From Planctomycetota bacterium (GTDB lineage: Bacteria; Planctomycetota; UBA1135; GCA-002686595), in NCBI GenBank assembly GCA_016712565.1, contig JADJQU010000003.1, positions 744,001 to 808,000 of the forward strand: 64,000 bases of DNA. Reading direction: 5' to 3'. Made by a program: the position numbers and the translations under genes. A model generated the notes under the pieces. It saw nothing but the letters and a program-made list of their open reading frames with translations, did not search any database and had not been told where the DNA came from. This document shows, piece after piece, positions 43,849-50,931 of this stretch; within the stretch, counting starts at the first letter, position 1, and each line of letters opens with the position of its first letter.

Positions 43849-44268
43849 ATGAACGAACTCTCCCACCGCATCCGCATTTTCGTCTACCGCCTGCAGCAGG
43901 GGCGGCCGGACTACCTGCTGCTGCGGGGCCAGGGAATGGAAAGTTGTTGGGGGCCGATCCAGGGCCCGATCGGCTTTGGGGAGAAGCTCGAGACCGCGAT
44001 CCGGCGCGAGGTCATGGACGACGTCGGAATCTACCGGCCCATGGACCTGATCGACCTGCGCATGCCGGCGCGCTGGCTCCTGGGGGACGAGGAAGTGATC
44101 GAGTGGAACTTCGGGTTCCGCACGCCGAGCGACCAGGCCGAGCTGCGGCTCGCCAGCCGCTGGTCGGCCTTCCGCTGGGTCGACTTCGCCGAGGCCTACC
44201 CCCGTTTGGAGTTGGACGGCGATCGGGCGGCGATCATGCGATTGCACACGCTGGTGAACGCGGCGTAG
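43849..44268 (+). CDS. Nudix hydrolase-like protein with altered box
   Basis: A 139-residue protein with the Nudix fold: RIFVYRLQQGRPDYLLLRG, then the box GPIGFGEKLETAIRREVMDDVGI, which fits G-x5-E-x7-R-E-U-x-E-E-x-G-U except that the two metal-binding glutamates E-E are D-D. The rest (WLLGDEEVIEWNFGFR, ASRWSAFRWVDF) is as in Nudix proteins. It may hydrolyse a nucleoside diphosphate derivative with altered metal use, or be a non-catalytic regulator. ATG start. A SAM methyltransferase starts 10 bp downstream. Confidence 0.75.
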   Translation: MNELSHRIRIFVYRLQQGRPDYLLLRGQGMESCWGPIQGPIGFGEKLETAIRREVMDDVGIYRPMDLIDLRMPARWLLGDEEVIEWNFGFRTPSDQAELRLASRWSAFRWVDFAEAYPRLELDGDRAAIMRLHTLVNAA

Positions 44269-44278
44269 GCTCGCGGCC

Positions 44279-45043
44279 GTGGCCGGCGCAACCTGGAACC
44301 CAGACCTGTACGACGGCCGCCATGCGTTCGTCTGGAAGCTCACGGACGAGGTGCTCTCCCTGCTGGCCGCGGAGCCCGAGGAGCGCATCATCGACCTTGG
44401 GTGCGGCACGGGTCACCTGACCCAACGGATCAGCGAGCGGGGCGCCGAGGTCGTCGGCGTCGACGCGTCCGAGACGATGGTCGCCAAGGCGCGCGCCGCC
44501 TACCCGGGCCTGCGGTTCGTGCTGGCCGACGCCGCCCGGCTGGACCTGGGAACGGATTTCGACGCCGTCTTCTCCAATGCCGCGCTGCATTGGATGCGCG
44601 ATCAGCAGCGCGTCTTCGAGCGCGTGCACGCCCACCTGCGGCCCAAGGGCCGCTTCGTGTTCGAAATGGGCGGCGCGGGGAACCTGGCGGCCGTCAGCGA
44701 GGCCGTCGGCCTGGCGCTGCGGGAAGAGGGGGCTCCCCTGGCGGCCATCGGCGAGAAGAACCGCTACCTGTCCCTCAATCGCGCCTGTGCCCTGCTCGAC
44801 AGGGCGGGCTTCGAGGTGGCCACGGCCACCCTGACCGAACGGCCCACGCCCCTGGAGGGCGAACTCGGCCTGCGCAGCTGGATCGAGATGTTCGGCGGCG
44901 TCTGGCTCCAGTGGGTCGAGGCGGCCCGGCGCGAGGAATTCCTGGCTCGGGTCGAGCACCACGCCAGGCCCCGGCTCTTCCGCGAGGGCCGCTGGATCGC
45001 GGACTACCGCCGGCTGCGCGTGCAGGCACTGCGGCGGGATTGA
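44279..45043 (+). CDS. SAM methyltransferase, trans-aconitate-methyltransferase-like
   Basis: A 254-residue class I methyltransferase. Motif I is IIDLGCGTGHLTQRI, VGVDASETMVAKARAAYPG the acidic loop, ADAARLDLGTDFDAVFSNAALHWMRD (motif IV with the N-A-A-L-H-W signature of Tam-type enzymes), and LRPKGRFVFEMGG motif V. The C-terminal half (SLNRACALLDRAGFEVATATL, RSWIEMFGGVWLQWV) is also as in Tam relatives. The substrate is likely a small carboxylic acid (inference). GTG start 10 bp after the Nudix stop, so they may share a transcript. Confidence 0.8.
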   Translation: MAGATWNPDLYDGRHAFVWKLTDEVLSLLAAEPEERIIDLGCGTGHLTQRISERGAEVVGVDASETMVAKARAAYPGLRFVLADAARLDLGTDFDAVFSNAALHWMRDQQRVFERVHAHLRPKGRFVFEMGGAGNLAAVSEAVGLALREEGAPLAAIGEKNRYLSLNRACALLDRAGFEVATATLTERPTPLEGELGLRSWIEMFGGVWLQWVEAARREEFLARVEHHARPRLFREGRWIADYRRLRVQALRRD

Positions 45044-45279
45044 GCTCGGCCCCGGCACATCGAGCACGTCCTAGGCCGCGGTCCACGGGTGCCGCCGCGG
45101 GCAAGGCCGCGGCCCTGGGGCGCTATCATGGGCGGCCCCATGTCCCGCCTCGCGCGCTCCCGCCGATTCCCCCTTCCCGCACCGGCCGCTTCGCGGCAGA
45201 CGAACCCGGACCGCCGCCGGTTCGCGAGCGCCGCCTCACCCTCCCGCACCTCCGGCAGCTCGGGCGGGAGCCGTCGCCG

Positions 45280-46029
45280 TTGAGCCAATACGCCCGCTTC
45301 GCGCGCGTCTACGACCAGGACGCCCACCGGCAGGTCGCCCGGGAGTTCCACGCCACGATGGTGCGGGCCCTGGGACGCTCGTTCCGGCCGCAGCTCGCCT
45401 TGGACCTGGGCTGCGGCAGCGGACTGCTCACCGAGCTCCTGGCGAAGCACGTGCCGAGGGTCGTGGGCCTCGACCTGTCGCGGGACATGCTCGACCTCGC
45501 CCACGATCGTTGCCGGCGATTCGGGAAGCGCGTGAGCTTCCTGCGCGCGGACCTGACCCGGCCCCTGCCGGCCCGCGGCGCCGAGCTCGCCACGGCCAGC
45601 GGGGACATCGTGAACCATATCCAGGCGCTCCCCGCGCTGGGGCGCGTGTTCGTCCACGCCCGCGCCGCCTTGGCCCAAAGGGGCCTCCTCGTCTTCGATT
45701 CCCTGACCCAAGCCTGCTTTGAGTGCGATTGGGACGACAAGGTCTACCGCATGTCTTCGCCGGCCGGCGATCTCGTCATGGAGTGCTCCTGGGAGCCCAG
45801 GCAACGCACGGGAACCGCGCGGATGACGAGCTACGCGCGCGTGGACCGCGGGCGATTCGAGAGGCGCACGACCGTGCTGAAGGAGAAGTTCCACACCGAC
45901 GCGGAAATCCGCCGGCTGCTCGCGCGCGCGGGCTTCGGCGACGTGGCGCGACTGGAATGGAGCCCCTGGCCCGAGCAGCTCGCCGACCACCGCATGGACC
46001 GTGCCCTGTGGATCGCGCGCGCGATGTGA
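45280..46029 (+). CDS. SAM-dependent methyltransferase
   Basis: A 249-residue class I methyltransferase. YARFARVYDQ begins the domain, LALDLGCGSGLLTELL is motif I, VVGLDLSRDMLDLAHDRC the acidic loop, and LRADLTRPLPARGAELATASGDIVNHI lies where motif IV normally carries D-x-x-x-x; here it is SGDIVNHI, slightly changed. Motif V is QRGLLVFDSLT. TTG 45280 is proposed as start because SQYARF is the conserved beginning and no ATG or GTG in frame lies close upstream; a purine-rich GGGCGGGAG precedes it. Start uncertain. Confidence 0.7.
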   Translation: MSQYARFARVYDQDAHRQVAREFHATMVRALGRSFRPQLALDLGCGSGLLTELLAKHVPRVVGLDLSRDMLDLAHDRCRRFGKRVSFLRADLTRPLPARGAELATASGDIVNHIQALPALGRVFVHARAALAQRGLLVFDSLTQACFECDWDDKVYRMSSPAGDLVMECSWEPRQRTGTARMTSYARVDRGRFERRTTVLKEKFHTDAEIRRLLARAGFGDVARLEWSPWPEQLADHRMDRALWIARAM

Positions 46030-46056
46030 CCTTCCGGCGCTGCCTGCGGGCCGCTT

Positions 46057-46137
46057 CCCCGATTGGAACGGGGCGCGCCACGCCGCTGCCCCGGTCGAAT
46101 CGGGGCGCGCCACGCCGCTGCCCCGGTCGAATCGGGG
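46057..46137. repeat. Tandem hairpin repeat between convergent genes
   Basis: Two exact 32-bp units (46074-46105, 46106-46137), each ending in the hairpin CCCCGGTCGAATCGGGG, preceded by a variant CCCCGATTGGAACGGGG (46057-46073). The result is three small 5-bp-stem hairpins spaced by CGCGCCACGCCGCTG. It lies in the gap between two convergent genes and could act as a bidirectional transcription end. Confidence 0.8.
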
Positions 46138-46144
46138 CGCTGAG

Positions 46145-47026
46145 TCAGCTCCGTCGGCCGAGGAGCGCCGAGGCAAGTTCGGCCAGGATTTCGAACAGGG
46201 GCAACACGGCCTCCGAAAACGCGCTCCGGGTCGGCCGTCGCCTGCCCACGGAGGGCCTGGTCGCCGGCTTGGGCCCCTCTGGCTCGGGCTGGCGCCCCGG
46301 GAACTTCAGCTCCCGGCCGCCGTGGGTGCGCACCACGGCCAGGATGCCCTCCAGCTCGCCGTGGTCGAGCCACAGGCCGTGGTTCCCGCACCAGTCCAGC
46401 ACGATGCGCGCCTCGCCGGAGAAGCGTCGGCGCGACATCAGGCTGCCGCACACGGGACAAGGTCGATAGACCACCGGCCGTTCGTTCGCCGGCCCTTGTC
46501 CCCGGCGGCGATCGAGCGCCGCCAAGAGCTCCGGATGGGGCCGGTCGGCGCGCCGGCAGAGCTCCTCCAGCAGCGCTGCTGTGAGCCAGACTCCCGCGCA
46601 GCTCGAACACTCCACCACCGACAGTTGCCCCACGTCGCGCTGCCGCAGCGAGCACTTGCACGCCGGGCAGCGACTCGAAACGGGCAGCGCCAACAGCGCC
46701 TGGGGCTGGATCTGCAACCCGCAGGAGCAACAGTACCGGGCTTCGCTCCAAAGACGCGTCCAGCAGCCGGGACACAGCACGGAGAAGCCGCGGTCCGAGA
46801 GCGAGATCTGCGCCGAGCAGGTGCGACAGGCCGGAGCATCCGCTTCCAGGTGGGCCCCGCAGCTCGAGCAGCGCAGGGCGCGCGGCGAGAGCGGCGCATG
46901 GAAGCGGGCTTGAAACAGCCGGCCGCACTGACAACGGACCGGCGCGTCCGCGCTCAGGTACGAGACGTCGTACTGTCGGGCACAGTCCGGGCAGGCGTTC
47001 AGGGTTCGCAGTCCGACGGGCTGCAA
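46145..47026 (-). CDS. Multi-zinc-ribbon protein with two zf-TFIIB-like domains
   Basis: A 293-residue protein containing about nine C-x2-C knuckles (for example CPDC, CSSC, CRTC, CPGC, CPAC, CSSC, CPVC). Two segments fit the zf-TFIIB fold: CPACKCSLRQRDVGQLSVVECSSCAGVWL and CPVCGSLMSRRR with WCGNHGLWLDHGELE (W-L-D-x-G-E-L). Other ribbons are of rubredoxin type. The N-terminus is unsure: TTG 47026 is used; the frame is open further upstream but overlaps the upstream gene. The protein ends with a hydrophobic SALLGRRS tail. May bind nucleic acid or act as a chaperone; unknown. Confidence 0.65.
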   Translation of the reverse strand: MQPVGLRTLNACPDCARQYDVSYLSADAPVRCQCGRLFQARFHAPLSPRALRCSSCGAHLEADAPACRTCSAQISLSDRGFSVLCPGCWTRLWSEARYCCSCGLQIQPQALLALPVSSRCPACKCSLRQRDVGQLSVVECSSCAGVWLTAALLEELCRRADRPHPELLAALDRRRGQGPANERPVVYRPCPVCGSLMSRRRFSGEARIVLDWCGNHGLWLDHGELEGILAVVRTHGGRELKFPGRQPEPEGPKPATRPSVGRRRPTRSAFSEAVLPLFEILAELASALLGRRS

Positions 47027-47055
47027 GCTGGCTCCAGGCAGAAGGCTCGGGTGGG

Positions 47056-47325
47056 TCAGGGCTGGGCGGTGAGCTCGCGCTTCGTGCGCGCGACCACCGA
47101 CTTCGCGGCGATCCAAACGCACATTTTCACCCAGCCAAAAATCAAGAGGCCGAAGACCACGCCGGAGACCAGGTAGTAGAGCCGTGCCTCGGCGGAGAGC
47201 ATCGCGGTCTGCATGGCGGCGGGCACCTTGACCTCGAAGATCACGAAGCCGCCCCAGCCGGCCAGGGCTCCGAGCACGAGGCTGCCGAGGAGCAGAATCC
47301 AACGGCCGATCTTGTTCCATTCCAT
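47056..47325 (-). CDS. Small two-helix membrane protein, unknown
   Basis: An 89-residue protein: MEWNKIGRWILLLGSLVLGALAGWGGFVIF (helix 1), a short loop, and YYLVSGVVFGLLIFGWVKMCVWI (helix 2), with a basic C-terminus (ARTKRELTAQP). No family recognised. It precedes the zinc-ribbon gene on the same strand, with a 29-bp gap, and could be co-transcribed. The start codon directly follows three copies of a 13-bp repeat. Confidence 0.55.
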   Translation of the reverse strand: MEWNKIGRWILLLGSLVLGALAGWGGFVIFEVKVPAAMQTAMLSAEARLYYLVSGVVFGLLIFGWVKMCVWIAAKSVVARTKRELTAQP

Positions 47326-47364
47326 GGGTGGGTTCCGCGGGTGGGTTCCGCGGGTGGGTTCCGC
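47326..47364 (-). repeat. Three exact 13-bp repeats abutting a start codon
   Basis: GGGTGGGTTCCGC at 47326-47338, 47339-47351 and 47352-47364, identical in all three. On the minus strand they form the leader immediately before the ATG of the 47056-47325 gene, so copy-number change would alter its leader. Confidence 0.85.
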
Positions 47365-47528
47365 CGGGCGCACGCGGCCGTGGTCGTCGACAAGCACTGC
47401 CGGGAGGTGCTCTAGGTGCTTCTTCCAGCGTACCAAGTCCGGTTCGCCGGCCCAGCAGCCTACGCGCGAGGCAGCCCGGAATTTCCAGGGCGGCGTCCCG
47501 GTCGCCGCGCGGCCCAAAGGAGGCGCTC

Positions 47529-48770
47529 TCAGGCCTTGAACAGCGGCAGCAGCGGGTACTTCGCCCCCAGCACGCGCTGCGCGTCGACGCCGAACCAGGA
47601 CTGGATCAGCGTGGCGTACACGCTGCGGAAATCCGTGGTGTGGATCAGGTCGCCGTCGTCCAGGTTCTCGAGCGAGGGATGCTTGCCGTAGAGACCGCCG
47701 CGCACCGCTTCGCCGGCCACGAACATCGGGCCCGCCACGCCGTGGTCGGTGCCGCCGGAGCCGTTCTCGCGCACGCGCCGGCCGAACTCGCTGAAGGCCA
47801 CCACCACGGTCTGCCGGCCGGCCTCGGTGCCCGCCAGGTCCGCGAGAAACGTGGGCAACGCCGCGTCGAGACGCGCCATGAGAGCGTCGTGCCGGTTCTT
47901 CTGGTCGGAGTGCGTGTCGAAGCCCGACAGCTCGACCGAAAACACGCGCGAACCAATCTGCCCCACCGAGAGCGCCGCCACATCGCGCAGCGCCTGGGCC
48001 AATTCGTCGTCCGGATAGGCGGTCTTCGTGCGGTAGCGCACGGCAGCCTTGCGGATCGTCTCGCTGGAAGCCTGGCCGTCGCGCAGCACCTTGCGCAGGT
48101 ACTCCAGGTTGTTCGCGGGCTCGCGCTCGAGCTCCTGCTCGCCGTGCTCGCAGACCTCGCCGCCCCTCTCGAGCGCCGCGCGACTCGCCACGTCCCCCGC
48201 CCACTTGTAGCCCGTGGGAGTGGCGAAGGAGGCCGCGGGATGGGTCAGGGAATACAGGGAATACGGCACGTTCTTGCCGATGTGCAGCACCAGGTTGGGA
48301 TCGCGATTCTCGGGCCAGGCGGCGCCCACGAGCTTGCCGACCCAGCCTTCGCCCGCGCCGCGGCCGCGCAGGTCGGCGGTGTGCCAGACCTCGTAGCTCT
48401 TGAAGTGGGAGCGGATCGGGGTGGGATAGCCCGCGCCCTCGACGATGGCGAGCTTGCCCGCGTCGTGGAGCGCCTTCAGTCGCGGCAGGGAGGGATGCAG
48501 CCCGCGATAGTCGTCGAGCTTGAGCAGGTCCCTGGTCTCGATCCGCGTGGCACGGCGCGCACGGCCGTAGGCGTCGTCGGCGTAGGGAACCACGGTGGAA
48601 AGACCGTCGTTGCCGCCGGCGAGCTGCAGCAGCACCAGGGTGCGCGGCACTTCGGAGGTGAACAGCGGCGAGGCCGAGAGCCGCACGGCGCCTTGGGCGC
48701 GCGGCGCGAGCAGGGCCTGGCCGGCAAGCAGGCCCGCGGCGCCCAGCAGTTGTCGTCGATCGAGTGTCAT
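47529..48770 (-). CDS. DUF1501 family exported protein
   Basis: A 413-residue protein with a twin-arginine-type start (TLDRRQLLGAAGLLAG) and the DUF1501 pattern: LVLLQLAGGNDGLSTVVPYADD, GLHPSLPRLKALHDAGKLAIVEGAGYP, SHFKSYEVWHT, FDTHSDQKNRHDALMARLDAALPTFLADL, VVVAFSEFGRRVRENGSGGTDHG. Likely periplasmic, phosphatase/sulfatase-like fold by family knowledge; its activity is unproven. In planctomycetes it is usually next to a DUF1800 protein, as here (17 bp downstream of it, same strand). The pair probably acts together at the cell envelope. Confidence 0.9.
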   Translation of the reverse strand: MTLDRRQLLGAAGLLAGQALLAPRAQGAVRLSASPLFTSEVPRTLVLLQLAGGNDGLSTVVPYADDAYGRARRATRIETRDLLKLDDYRGLHPSLPRLKALHDAGKLAIVEGAGYPTPIRSHFKSYEVWHTADLRGRGAGEGWVGKLVGAAWPENRDPNLVLHIGKNVPYSLYSLTHPAASFATPTGYKWAGDVASRAALERGGEVCEHGEQELEREPANNLEYLRKVLRDGQASSETIRKAAVRYRTKTAYPDDELAQALRDVAALSVGQIGSRVFSVELSGFDTHSDQKNRHDALMARLDAALPTFLADLAGTEAGRQTVVVAFSEFGRRVRENGSGGTDHGVAGPMFVAGEAVRGGLYGKHPSLENLDDGDLIHTTDFRSVYATLIQSWFGVDAQRVLGAKYPLLPLFKA

Positions 48771-48787
48771 GGATCGGCTTCTCGCGC

Positions 48788-50518
48788 TCAATTGAGCTGC
48801 GCCTCCGGGAGACTCAGGATCAGGTGCGCCAGTTGGCGCAGGATCGCCTCGCCATAGGCTCGCTGGTCGAGCAGCCTGCCCTCGGCGATGTCGCGTGCCG
48901 TGCGCTCGGCGCGCAGATACTCGACCAGGGCTTGACGAGCTTCGGGGCTCAATTCCACCGCCAGCAAGTCCTTGCCGAGCTGATCCACCAGCTCCGCGTC
49001 CAGGCCGGCGCCGCAGGCCTTGAGCCGTCCGCGCAGGTCGAGCTCCCGTCTCCAGCGGGGCGCTTCCATCAGACGCAGCCCCGCCGACACGCCGCGACCG
49101 CCGCCCAGATCCTGGCGCGGCTTGCGCCCGCCCTCGGTTCCGGTGGACCCCGCGGGGCCCGGGGCGGGCTCCATGGGCTCGTCGCCGCCCATGGACTCGT
49201 CGTCCATGGCCGGTTCCATGGTCGAGTCCTCGGCGCCGAACAGGTCCGGATCCTCCTTGAAGATGTCCTCGAGGCGCGTCACCCCGAGCAGCATGCCGGC
49301 GATGTTGCCGCGCTGCAGAAACGTCGAAGTGGTGATCCAGGCGCGGCCGCCGTCCCAGCCTTTGACGTTGGGCGGGCCGAAGACCTGTTGGCCGAGCAGC
49401 GAGGCCCCCGCGGCCAGGACGCCGCCCGGGGGCAGCACCTCGAGCCTGCGGCAGTTGGCCACCATGAACTCCACCGGCCCGACGATGCGCTGGCCGACGA
49501 CCTCTGGGGAGTAGAACTCGGGATCGTCGAACAGCGTCCCGAGGAAGGCGTCGATGCGCCAGTTCGCGGCCCGCAGGACCTTCGCATACCTCTCCACCCG
49601 TGGCGCGGGGGGCACGCGGCCTTCGAAGTGTTCCAGCAACTTGCCCGCCACCCAGCGCGGGCAGGCGTCCTGGGCCAGCAGGATGTCCACCAGCTTGTCG
49701 GCATCGAGCTCGCCGGTCACGCCGAGCACGGTCTTGGTCCCGCCGTCGTGCTGGCGACGGTTGAAGACGAAGTTCGCGTCCAACTGCGTGTAGCCGGTGA
49801 GTGCCCGGGCGGCCTCCTTGACGTCCTGCTCGGTGTAGTGGCCCTCGCCGAGGGAAAAGAGCTCCATCAGCTCGCGAGCCAGATTCTCGTTGGGCGCCGC
49901 GCGCGTGTTCTTCGTGTTGTTCAGGTAGACGAGCATCGCGGGGTCGCGAACGATGGCGTGCAAGAGCTCGGCGTAGCTTCCCAGCGCGTGCGCGCGGAAG
50001 AGCTGGTTCTGGCGGATCATGGCCTCGCCGTTCTTGACCTCGCGGGCGGAACTGGTGAAGAAGCCGTGCCAGAACAGGACCATGCGCTCGCGCAGCGGGT
50101 GTTCGTCGGAGACCATGCCGTCGAACCACCAGCCGGTGTAGGAGAGGAGCTGCTCGTTGTCCGCGCGGCGCAGGCGCTGGTACGTGCGGCGGCGTTCTTC
50201 CTCGGACATGGCGCGCCGTTCCTCCCGCGAGGGTCGCTCGGGCTGGCTGAGTTCGAACGCCGGCCGCGGCCGTCCGGTGCCCGTGAAGAGGCGCGCGAGG
50301 AACGCCTCGCGGCCCAGGGCGATCGCGGCGTCCACCTCGACACCGGTGGCGCCGAACGCGGCGCGGTTCAGCAGGTGCTCAGCCGCGCGGGCGTCCCAGG
50401 GAGCCGACGTCGGCGCGCGCGCGGGAGCCTGCGGGGAAGCCGACGCCGCACCGGGCCCTGCAAGGCCCAGGGAAGCTGCGAAGAGCAGGAGCGCGAGACG
50501 TGAAGAATGCCTGAACAT
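48788..50518 (-). CDS. DUF1800 family exported protein
   Basis: A 576-residue protein with a signal peptide (ALLLFAASLGLAGPGAASA). DUF1800 features: ARAAEHLLNRAAFGATG, LRERMVLFWHGFFTSSAREVKNG, MIRQNQLFRAHALGSYAELLHAIVRDPAMLVYLNNTKNTRAAPNENLARELMELFSLGEGHYTEQDVKEAARALTGY (the longest conserved block), and VKGWDGGRAWITTSTFLQRGN. The family is of unknown function and is paired with DUF1501. Residues about 390-420 form an acidic low-complexity insert (EDSTMEPAMDDESMGGDEP). Upstream gene of the two, 17 bp apart. Confidence 0.9.
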   Translation of the reverse strand: MFRHSSRLALLLFAASLGLAGPGAASASPQAPARAPTSAPWDARAAEHLLNRAAFGATGVEVDAAIALGREAFLARLFTGTGRPRPAFELSQPERPSREERRAMSEEERRRTYQRLRRADNEQLLSYTGWWFDGMVSDEHPLRERMVLFWHGFFTSSAREVKNGEAMIRQNQLFRAHALGSYAELLHAIVRDPAMLVYLNNTKNTRAAPNENLARELMELFSLGEGHYTEQDVKEAARALTGYTQLDANFVFNRRQHDGGTKTVLGVTGELDADKLVDILLAQDACPRWVAGKLLEHFEGRVPPAPRVERYAKVLRAANWRIDAFLGTLFDDPEFYSPEVVGQRIVGPVEFMVANCRRLEVLPPGGVLAAGASLLGQQVFGPPNVKGWDGGRAWITTSTFLQRGNIAGMLLGVTRLEDIFKEDPDLFGAEDSTMEPAMDDESMGGDEPMEPAPGPAGSTGTEGGRKPRQDLGGGRGVSAGLRLMEAPRWRRELDLRGRLKACGAGLDAELVDQLGKDLLAVELSPEARQALVEYLRAERTARDIAEGRLLDQRAYGEAILRQLAHLILSLPEAQLN

Positions 50519-50931
50519 GCCTGGGACCTCGTGTTGGGCGCTGGGCGTCGGGGCGTTGAACCGCCCGGGCCGGTCCTAGTTTCGGCTTCCGGCCCCGGAA
50601 TGCGAGGGACCGGCGTGTCCCCCCCTCCTCGACCTCGCCCTGGCCGGAAAATCGGTCCCCTGACCTTGCGGGTACGCGGCAGGACCGCCCACGGGCACTC
50701 CCCCCGGTGACCTTGCCCCATTGCGTGGTGTTGCAGCGGCGGGTAACGACGCCGGCCTCGATTCGCTCGACCGCGCCCTCGAAGAACCGCTCGGTCCAGA
50801 CCGACGGGTTCCCACCAGGCCCCTCCCGAGGGGCAGAAGGGGCCCCCCCGAGCACACCGCACTGGGCGAACGCCGCCCCTCGGCAGCGGAATTCCGGGGA
50901 CGTTTTGGCGCGGTCGGGCTCTGATCGGTGC
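50519..50931. other. Divergent intergenic region
   Basis: About 410 bp between the DUF1800 gene (minus) and the sigma-fusion gene (plus); no gene recognised. It should hold the promoters of both. Confidence 0.5.
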
